From Methylococcaceae bacterium NSM2-1 (GTDB lineage Bacteria > Pseudomonadota > Gammaproteobacteria > Methylococcales > Methylomonadaceae), in the NCBI GenBank assembly GCA_002256705.1, contig NQJI01000076.1:1-12084 (forward strand): a stretch of 12,084 bases of DNA. The letters are read 5' to 3'. The position numbers and the translations under genes are program-made. The notes below the pieces were generated by a model. It was not told the origin of the DNA. It made no database searches and worked only from the letters and a program-made list of their open reading frames with translations. How positions within the stretch are numbered: the first letter of the stretch is position 1; the number at the start of each line of letters is the position of its first letter. Positions 6,726 through 12,084 of the stretch are shown one piece after another.

Positions 6726-7846
6726 CAGGCCGATCCAATCAGGGAAAGGGGTATCGCTATAACGGGTATTAGCACCGAACGTGGCGAGCCCAGGAAGGCG
6801 AACACTACCAGAGTGACAATCAGCAAAGCTTCGATCAGGGTATGGACAACCTCATCTATAGAGCTATCAACAAATTTTGTCGAGTCGTAGACGATCTTAC
6901 CGCTGATGCCTTCCGGTAACTGGGCCTGAATATCCGGAAAAACTGCACGTACCCTGCCGATAACTTCAAGAAGGTTGGCGCTGGGGGCAACCTGTAGGCC
7001 AATATAAACGGCCTTGTTGCCATCGAAAGAGACGCTTTCTTCGTAATCGTCAGCGCCCAGGGTGACATTAGCCACATCTTTCAAGCGGATAATTGCGCCG
7101 TCCTGTTGCTTGATGATCAAATTCTCGAATTCCGCGACCGAATGCAGACTGGTCGACGCGGTCAGGTTGATTTGCACCATCTGGCCTTTGGTGGTCCCCA
7201 GTCCTGCTATAAAGTCGTTTTTTGTCAGTGCTGTGCTGACATCGGATGCGGTGAGTGCATAGGCTGCCAGTTTGTTGGGATCTAACCAGGCACGCAAGGA
7301 AAAGTTTTTGCTACCCAGCAATTCCGCAGTCTGGATGCCTTCCACCGCCTGTAATTTGGGCTGTACCGAGCGGATCAAATAATCGGTGATGTTGTTGGCG
7401 GGCAAGATGTCACTGGAAAAACCGATATACATCGCATCAATGGTTTCGCCGATTTTTACACTGAGAACCGGAGTTTGCGATTCCGGCGGTAGTTGATTGA
7501 GTACGGCATTGACCTTGGCATTGATCTCTGTCAAGGCCTTGTTTGGATCAAAATTGAGCCGCAGATTGGCGGTTATTGTGCTGAGACTGTTATGGCTGGT
7601 CGATGATATGTAGTCGATGCCGTTTGCCTGAGCGATGTTGTTTTCCAGCGGCGTAGTGATAAAACCCGCGATTATCTCCGGATCAGCGCCATAGTAAGTC
7701 GTAGTGACGGTTACTATGGCGTTTTCGGTGCGAGGATACTGCAAAACCGCTAAACCACTCAGTGCGCGCAGTCCCAATACCAGCAGCATCATGCTGACTA
7801 CCGTAGCCAGTATGGGCCTGCGGATAAAAATATCGGTTAGATTCAT
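6626..7846 (-). CDS. N-terminal fragment of the RND permease
   Basis: This 406-residue frame carries TM1 (about residues 10-30, after MNLTDIFIRRPILAT), the first periplasmic porter region (QYPRTENAIVTVTTTY, FITTPLENNI, LRLNFDPN) and the TM2-TM3 region (EALLIVTLVVFAFLGSPRS, then VLIPVIAIPLSLIG). From residue 372 the last 35 residues are an out-of-frame tail beginning SAWWLTTPSLSSR, ending at a stop at 6626. It therefore lacks the proton-relay aspartates of TM4 and all of the second half. There is no strong ribosome binding site before its ATG; translation probably depends on coupling to the adaptor gene just upstream. Confidence 0.75.
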   Translation of the reverse strand: MNLTDIFIRRPILATVVSMMLLVLGLRALSGLAVLQYPRTENAIVTVTTTYYGADPEIIAGFITTPLENNIAQANGIDYISSTSHNSLSTITANLRLNFDPNKALTEINAKVNAVLNQLPPESQTPVLSVKIGETIDAMYIGFSSDILPANNITDYLIRSVQPKLQAVEGIQTAELLGSKNFSLRAWLDPNKLAAYALTASDVSTALTKNDFIAGLGTTKGQMVQINLTASTSLHSVAEFENLIIKQQDGAIIRLKDVANVTLGADDYEESVSFDGNKAVYIGLQVAPSANLLEVIGRVRAVFPDIQAQLPEGISGKIVYDSTKFVDSSIDEVVHTLIEALLIVTLVVFAFLGSPRSVLIPVIAIPLSLIGSAWWLTTPSLSSRMSTGILKTVCSRFRLHCWQPVN

Positions 7847-7852
7847 GGCAGT

Positions 7853-8983
7853 TTATTGGTCGATTGGTTGCGGAGTATCGTCGTTGCTGGGTAGTATTGA
7901 ATTATCGACCGTAACGGGTGAGCCGTTCCGTAGTTTTATTTGACCGGAAGTCACTATTGTTTCGCCTTCATTAATACCTTTAAGGATTGCGATCTGATCA
8001 CCGCGCGAATCACCTGTGGTAACAAAGCTTTGTTTGGCAATGAGCTTGGGTTTGCCTTTTTCGTCTTTACCACCGTCTTCCACCCGATAGACGGTAGAGC
8101 CGAAAGAGTTAAAGGTGATTGCCGTGCGAGGCAGAGTGATATACCGGTGCGCCAGGCCGGTTGCAACATTCACGGTGGCGTACATTCCGGGCAGTAGTTT
8201 GTGCTCAGGATTTTCCAGTGTAGCCCTTACCAGTACATTACGCGTGTTGATGTCAATCTTGGGATTGATCACCGTAATATCGCCAGTGAATTGTTGTGTT
8301 GGATAGGCGTCAGTTTTGAGCGTCACCTTTTGACCAATTTTGAGTGTAGCTAATGCTTGCTGTGGCAGAAAAAAGTCCACAAAGACAGTGTCCAGTGCCT
8401 GTAGGGTGCCTATCGCCGTACCCGCATCAAGATATTGACCCACATCCACGAGTCGCACACCCAGTCGGCCAGAGAAGGGAGCACGAATCAGCTTTTTATC
8501 AATCAGTGCCTGTTGTTGGGCAACATTGGCGACAGCCACGTCAAGGTTCGCCTTGTCTATGTCGACTGTCTGCTTGCTGATAGCTTCTGCGCGGAACTGT
8601 TCCAGGTCTCGCTGGTAGGTGATACGCGCCAGTTGCTCTGTAGCTTTTAGCGATTGCAGTTTGGCAAGATCGTCATCGGCGCGCAGTTGCAACAAAGGCG
8701 TACCGAGTTTTACATTGTCGCCCTGTTTGAAGTGGATTTTCGCTACAATGCCGGATACCTCGGCACTGATATTAGTCCCCTGAACAGCTTGCAGGCTGCC
8801 GACTGCTTCCAGCTTCGGCAACCATTCCAGGAACCCCGCTGTTATGGTGGAAACGGTTTGCAGCGGTTCACCCTGAGACGTCATAAACTTCTTGGTCATG
8901 CGCCCCTTGAAGTTAATGAAACCAAAAATACCGCCGAGTACTATGCCGACCACGATGAGCATAATGATCATACGTTTAATCAT
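7853..8983 (-). CDS. RND efflux periplasmic adaptor (membrane fusion protein)
   Basis: A 376-residue adaptor that would bridge the inner-membrane permease and the outer-membrane channel. Residues 5-23 form an N-terminal membrane anchor; there is no lipobox cysteine. The two halves of the lipoyl domain are at about 70-100 (ISAEVSGIVAKIHFKQGDNV) and 166-200 (IRAPFSGRLGVRLVDVGQYL), separated by a short alpha-helical hairpin (103-162). Beta-barrel and membrane-proximal domains follow (DAYPTQQFTGDITVINP; LLPGMYATVNV; LPRTAITFNSFGSTVYRV). The pattern EWLPKLEAVGSLQAVQG resembles the MexH group, which pairs with MexI-type permeases. AGGAAA lies 6 bases before the ATG. The gene is intact, 75 bases after the outer-membrane factor and 6 bases before the broken permease. 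Without a permease it has no evident partner here. Confidence 0.93.
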   Translation of the reverse strand: MIKRMIIMLIVVGIVLGGIFGFINFKGRMTKKFMTSQGEPLQTVSTITAGFLEWLPKLEAVGSLQAVQGTNISAEVSGIVAKIHFKQGDNVKLGTPLLQLRADDDLAKLQSLKATEQLARITYQRDLEQFRAEAISKQTVDIDKANLDVAVANVAQQQALIDKKLIRAPFSGRLGVRLVDVGQYLDAGTAIGTLQALDTVFVDFFLPQQALATLKIGQKVTLKTDAYPTQQFTGDITVINPKIDINTRNVLVRATLENPEHKLLPGMYATVNVATGLAHRYITLPRTAITFNSFGSTVYRVEDGGKDEKGKPKLIAKQSFVTTGDSRGDQIAILKGINEGETIVTSGQIKLRNGSPVTVDNSILPSNDDTPQPIDQ

Positions 8984-9058
8984 TTCTGTTTCCTGCCAGG
9001 GTTTTGTTCAAACATCAATAGTAGTCGCCACGTTTTAATCTATTTAAAAAATAGAAGA

Positions 9059-10669
9059 TCAAGATTCATGGCAAAAAAGTATGGGTATTACGCCTAGAAT
9101 CTTGCATTTATCAATATCACTGTTTTCTTTTTTCTGTTGCTCCGCCACTAAGGAGGCAGATAAATTTGTACGGTTCCACCATCCGCCGCCCAACGCCTGA
9201 AATAACGCCGCTGTATCAGCGTAACGACTGGCTTGTGCATTAATCTGGCCGATCCGTGTCTGTTGGTAATCGCGCTCCGAATTAAGTAGAGACAGGTAAC
9301 TGACAGCACCCAGTTGGTATTGCAGTCTGGACAGTTCCAGGCTATCACGCGCTGCTTGTACGGCAGCATCCTGCGTCTTCAATTCTGCTGCGTCAAATTC
9401 CAGCGCGCTCAAGGTATCGGCAACGTTTTGGAATGCCTGTAATACCGTGCTTCGGTATTGCGCTGCGGCCTGTTCGTAGGCCGCCAGTGCGGCACGCTGT
9501 TTGTGAATTAGCTCGCCGCCATGAAAGACGGGTTGCAACAGGTTTCCGCCAAAGCTCCAGATGGCACTGCCGGGCACAAACAAATCGCCTACCCGGGTGG
9601 CGATGCTGCCAACACTGGCGTTAATAGTAAAATCAGGAAATAACCTGGCAGTAGCGACGCCGATTTCAGCACTGGCTGCATGTAACAGGGCTTCCTGCGC
9701 TCGTACATCGGGGCGTTGTTGTACCAGTTTGGATGGCAGGCTGAGAGGCAATTCCTCGGGCAGATGCAGGTCGGAAAGTTTAAATTGAGCGACTAGCTCG
9801 GTGCTGGGTAGGTCACCAGCTAAAATCGTCAATCGATGACGGTTCTGGGCCAATTGTTGCTGTAATGGCGGTAAGGTCGTTCGTGTCTGTTCCAGTGTGG
9901 ATTGCAGTGCCAATACATCGACTTTCGATGCGCCCCCTAATTCGAACTGTTGCTTGACCAGGTCAAGTTGCCGGGCTTGAGCCTTGATGATTTCCTCAGT
10001 CGCATTAATCTGGGCTCTTAATGAGGCTTCCTGTATTGCGGTGGTGACAACGTTTGACGCCAGCGTCAGGAAAGCGGCCTCAAGTTGGAACTGCTGATAC
10101 TCCGCTTGCGCCTCGAATCCCTCGATTTGGCGCCGAATAGCACCAAAAACATCCAGGGTGTAGGCGATATTAACCGTAGCACTGGAGAGAGTGTACGTAG
10201 TACCGGGAAAATCGGGGTTGCCAAATTGCGCGCCCGAAATTTTTTGACGTGTGGCGTTGGCTTTTGCGTCCAGGGCAGGGAATAAAGAACCTTGCTTTGC
10301 AGAGACATTTTCCTGGGCTTCGGTCAATGCAGATAAAGCTGCCTGCAAGTCAGGACTACGCTTCATGGCCTGTTCGATCAATTTGGTTAATGGCGGGGAG
10401 CGGAATAACGTCCACCACTGTCCCTGAATATCTTTTCCCAGGGCTAAAGACTGTGCAGCACCTGATGCCGAAGATGTAGTGGTAATGCGATTTGACTGTT
10501 TACCGGTCGTGTAACTTTTTGTGTCCGGGCTTGGGGGGTGAGTAAAGTCAGGGCCCAGCGTGCAACCGGAAAATAACATCGTTATTAACGCAACAGCGAT
10601 GGCGGTTGTCCGTATGTTGAGCTTGTCAATCGATGAGGTTAAAGGTAAAAGGCTGACTGATGTTTTCAT
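9059..10669 (-). CDS. Outer-membrane efflux lipoprotein (NodT/TolC-like)
   Basis: A 536-residue outer-membrane factor that forms the exit duct of the tripartite pump. The signal peptide ends in lipobox LFSGC with C36 lipidated, followed by TLGPDFTHP, typical of the NodT group. Two repeated OEP domains follow; examples are QWWTLFRSPPLTKLIEQAMK and LPSKLVQQRPDVRAQEALLH, with the family strand FPDFTINASVGS between helical stretches. The repeat ends at FQALGGGWW. A further 35 residues, ending CKILGVIPILFCHES, extend beyond the usual end and look unstructured, perhaps a read-through of an older stop. Its ATG overlaps the regulator's TGA as ATGA (10666-10669), so the start and co-translation are well supported; the 33-residue n-terminal stretch before the lipobox is longer than average. 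The gene is intact. Confidence 0.92.
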   Translation of the reverse strand: MKTSVSLLPLTSSIDKLNIRTTAIAVALITMLFSGCTLGPDFTHPPSPDTKSYTTGKQSNRITTTSSASGAAQSLALGKDIQGQWWTLFRSPPLTKLIEQAMKRSPDLQAALSALTEAQENVSAKQGSLFPALDAKANATRQKISGAQFGNPDFPGTTYTLSSATVNIAYTLDVFGAIRRQIEGFEAQAEYQQFQLEAAFLTLASNVVTTAIQEASLRAQINATEEIIKAQARQLDLVKQQFELGGASKVDVLALQSTLEQTRTTLPPLQQQLAQNRHRLTILAGDLPSTELVAQFKLSDLHLPEELPLSLPSKLVQQRPDVRAQEALLHAASAEIGVATARLFPDFTINASVGSIATRVGDLFVPGSAIWSFGGNLLQPVFHGGELIHKQRAALAAYEQAAAQYRSTVLQAFQNVADTLSALEFDAAELKTQDAAVQAARDSLELSRLQYQLGAVSYLSLLNSERDYQQTRIGQINAQASRYADTAALFQALGGGWWNRTNLSASLVAEQQKKENSDIDKCKILGVIPILFCHES

Positions 10670-11250
10670 GCAGTCTTTGCCCTTAAACTGTTTAACAATA
10701 ATTCAGTAATATGCGCCGCAATAACTTCCGGCATTTCGTGTTTGGGTTTCCAGCCGGGAAAGTTTTTCAGTAAGGGCTGATACTCAACATAACACTTGGC
10801 CAAACCTATGATGGAAGTAGCGACTAGCTGAGCATCTTGCTCAGGCGCCAGTTCAGTGGCCAGTTGCATCAATAAACTAAACTGGCGTTTGAAGATGCCT
10901 TGCGCCAGTAGCTGCATTCTTTCGGGGTCGGCTTCCAGAATTTCACGTTGCATCAGACGATGGAAATCCCGGTCCTGAAGCATCACATCAATCAATGAGC
11001 GAATAAATCCGCCCAATTTTTCTTCTGCCGAACAGCCGGACTCCCACACTTGGGCAAAAACTTGCTCCTTGTCTGAAAAAGCAAAGCGAACTGCTTCGAG
11101 ATACAGCGTGTTTTTATCGGGAAAATGATGGTAAATTGCCGCAACGCTCATATCAACTGCCTGAGCCAACTGCCTCATGGATAAACCCGAATAGCCTTTT
11201 TGTGCGAACAAAACTATCGCTGTACCTAATATTTTTTCTTTTGAGCTCAA
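10666..11250 (-). CDS. TetR family regulator of the efflux operon
   Basis: A 194-residue repressor. The DNA-binding helix-turn-helix lies at about 24-43 within GYSGLSMRQLAQAVDMSVAA, followed by the YHHFPDKNTLYLEAV segment that marks TetR proteins. The C-terminal half is helical and ligand-binding; FHRLMQREILEADPERM resembles the CecR/YbiH (DUF1956) type, but the ligand is unknown. The start is TTG at 11248-11250: an in-frame stop lies a few codons upstream, no ATG is available, and TTG is the only start that keeps the full first helix. AGG about 11 bases before it serves as binding site. It is the first gene of the operon, so repression would be autoregulatory. Two tandem dyads directly upstream (11259-11302) are the likely operator. 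Confidence 0.92.
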   Translation of the reverse strand: MSSKEKILGTAIVLFAQKGYSGLSMRQLAQAVDMSVAAIYHHFPDKNTLYLEAVRFAFSDKEQVFAQVWESGCSAEEKLGGFIRSLIDVMLQDRDFHRLMQREILEADPERMQLLAQGIFKRQFSLLMQLATELAPEQDAQLVATSIIGLAKCYVEYQPLLKNFPGWKPKHEMPEVIAAHITELLLNSLRAKTA

Positions 11251-11258
11251 AAGTATGG

Positions 11259-11280
11259 ACCTAACAAACGTTCAGTAGGT
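11259..11280. promoter_or_regulatory. 22-bp dyad, candidate TetR operator 1
   Basis: Arms ACCTA (11259-11263) and TAGGT (11276-11280) flank the palindromic core AACGTT (11267-11272), matching at 16 of 22 positions. It sits between the candidate -10 and the TTG start, overlapping the regulator's ribosome binding site. Size and position are typical for a TetR dimer site. Confidence 0.6.
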
Positions 11281-11302
11281 ACATGTTATTCGAGAAACAT
11301 GT
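11281..11302. promoter_or_regulatory. 22-bp dyad, candidate TetR operator 2
   Basis: Arms ACATGTT (11281-11287) and AACATGT (11296-11302) are perfect inverted repeats around a TCGA centre. It directly abuts operator 1; the centres are exactly 22 bp apart, about two helical turns. It covers the candidate -10 and most of the spacer, so binding would block RNA polymerase. Confidence 0.55.
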
Positions 11303-11311
11303 CTCCAGCAA
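11283..11311 (-). promoter_or_regulatory. Candidate promoter of the efflux operon
   Basis: On the minus strand TTGCTG (11306-11311) is followed after 17 bases by TAACAT (11283-11288), matching three and four of six consensus positions. Its overlap with the dyads supports it more than its score does. Confidence 0.4.
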
Positions 11312-11382
11312 TTATTTTTAAACCTTATGCTATGTGAACAGTGATTTCAGCAGCCAAATTCACAAAAGTTTCTGAATACATA

Positions 11383-11412
11383 TTGATAGATTACAATATC
11401 AGGCGATATCCT
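11383..11412 (+). promoter_or_regulatory. Candidate promoter of the Gfo/Idh/MocA gene
   Basis: TTGATA (11383-11388) and TATCCT (11407-11412) are 18 bases apart on the plus strand, about 84 bases before the ATG at 11496. A hairpin GGCGAT/ATCGCC (11402-11418) overlaps the -10, and CTGATA/TATCAG (11433-11453) follows in the leader. A TATAAA at 11481-11486 is too near the start to serve unless the message is almost leaderless. Confidence 0.3.
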
Positions 11413-11495
11413 ATCGCCGGACAGATAACACGCTGATACACCATTTTTATCAGACCATCTTCGGGTTAAGTTGAACTCAATATAAAGTTAAGCAA

Positions 11496-12084
11496 ATGAA
11501 AAAATTAAAATGCGCTGTTATCGGTACGGGTTATTTGGGCAAATTCCACGCCGAAAAATACGCCTCATTGCCCGATTGTGAACTGGTTGCTGTTGTTGAT
11601 ATTGACGAGGCGGCGGCACAAAACGTTGCTGAAAAGCATGGCGCGCGAGCATTAACAGATTATCAATCCCTGCTGGGCGAAGTCGATGCCGTCAGCATTG
11701 TTGTTCCTACCACACTGCATCACATGGTCTCCAAGGATTTTCTTAATGCGGGCGCTCATGTTCTGGTTGAAAAACCGATTACAGTGACAGTTGCAGAGGC
11801 GGATGAGCTAATAGCCACCGCCAAAGCGAAGAATTTGATTTTACAGGTGGGCCACCTGGAACGATTTAATCCGGCAGTGTTAGGCTTGGACAAGGACGAA
11901 AAACCGTTGTTTATTGAATCGCATCGTTTATCGCCATTCAATCCTCGCGCCAATGATGTGAGCGTTGTGCTTGATTTAATGATTCATGACATTGATATTA
12001 TTTTGGCTCTGGTGGATTCAGAAGTTGAACGTATCGATGCCAGTGGGACAGCAGTGCTCACTCAGGGTACGGATATTGCAAATG
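11496..12084 (+). CDS. Gfo/Idh/MocA family oxidoreductase, C-terminus cut by window edge
   Basis: The ATG at 11496 opens a frame that runs off the right edge after 196 residues, of an expected 310-350. The N-terminal Rossmann fold begins KCAVIGTGYLGKFHAEKYA, with the NAD(P)-binding GTGYLG at about 10-15 and VVDID ending the second strand. The family motif EKP is present in HVLVEKPITV (about residue 90), and VGHLERFNPAV and DLMIHDIDIILAL give the start of the catalytic domain. The last two patterns remind me of the dehydrogenases found beside lpx genes, such as GnnA, which oxidises UDP-GlcNAc at C3 for lipid A; without the neighbouring genes that is only a suggestion. The cytoplasmic enzyme has no signal peptide. 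The ribosome binding site is weak (TTAAG). It is divergent from the tetR operon across a 245-base gap. Confidence 0.88.
   Translation, partial: MKKLKCAVIGTGYLGKFHAEKYASLPDCELVAVVDIDEAAAQNVAEKHGARALTDYQSLLGEVDAVSIVVPTTLHHMVSKDFLNAGAHVLVEKPITVTVAEADELIATAKAKNLILQVGHLERFNPAVLGLDKDEKPLFIESHRLSPFNPRANDVSVVLDLMIHDIDIILALVDSEVERIDASGTAVLTQGTDIAN

Larger units (their letters stand above)
4860..7846 (-). pseudogene. RND (HAE1) efflux permease, disrupted by a frameshifting deletion
   Basis: The whole gene should encode the inner-membrane proton-driven transporter of a tripartite drug/solute pump, about 1018 residues. Here it is split: the first frame (6626-7846) is family-like up to IPLSLIG at residue 371, and the second (4860-6725 plus a few upstream codons) resumes at IGLVVDDAIIVVENV. 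In AcrB-type permeases 23 residues separate these two motifs. They are absent, and the frame shifts at 6732-6736, consistent with loss of about 70 bases. The lost part is the end of TM3, the loop and the start of TM4, so even frame correction would not restore a normal protein. The start resembles MexI-type permeases. The ATG lies 6 bases after the adaptor stop, implying translational coupling. A sequencing or assembly error is the main alternative. Confidence 0.8.

Noticed and set aside
1..12084. CRISPR arrays, tRNA or rRNA genes, toxin-antitoxin or phage modules
   Set aside because: No regularly spaced repeats, cloverleaf sequence, ribosomal RNA sequence or relevant protein motifs seen by reading both strands.

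Overview
The window looks like a stretch of chromosome from a gammaproteobacterium. Base composition is moderate, codon use is even across the genes, and there is a tripartite RND efflux operon, lipoproteins and outer-membrane parts typical of Gram-negatives. The overall gene style resembles methanotrophs of the Methylococcales, but that is a low-confidence impression from protein resemblance only.

Layout. Bases 1-767 (minus strand, cut by the left edge) encode an RMD1/DUF155-family membrane protein, with a small secreted Gly/His-rich protein of unknown function upstream of it (877-1305, minus). A 481-base gap follows, holding a good minus-strand promoter and a structured element. Then come a plus-strand FAD-dependent dehydrogenase of the COG2509 type (1787-3397), a convergent BamE/SmpA-like lipoprotein (3430-3783, minus), a 359-base gap with a probable insertion-sequence remnant and a strong terminator hairpin, and a secreted protein of unknown function (4143-4718, minus).

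The right half is a four-gene minus-strand operon read from about 11250 down to 4860: tetR-type regulator, outer-membrane factor, periplasmic adaptor, RND permease. Regulator and outer-membrane factor overlap by ATGA, and adaptor and permease are 6 bases apart, so the genes are probably co-transcribed. The adaptor and permease resemble the MexH/MexI group. The permease gene is broken: it is split into two overlapping frames, and about 23 residues normally spanning the TM3-TM4 region are missing at the junction (around 6732-6736). If the sequence is correct, the pump has lost its transporter while its partners remain intact.

Upstream of the regulator, two 22-bp dyads lie end to end (11259-11280 and 11281-11302), the second overlapping a candidate promoter; they are good candidates for the regulator's own operator. 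Beyond them, and divergent, starts a Gfo/Idh/MocA-family NAD(P)-dependent oxidoreductase (11496 to the right edge), possibly a UDP-sugar dehydrogenase of the lipid A or O-antigen type.

I did not find a clearly new multi-gene system. The points most worth a second look are the disabled permease, the tandem operator, the IS/MITE-like remnant, and the structured leader before the FAD-dependent gene.
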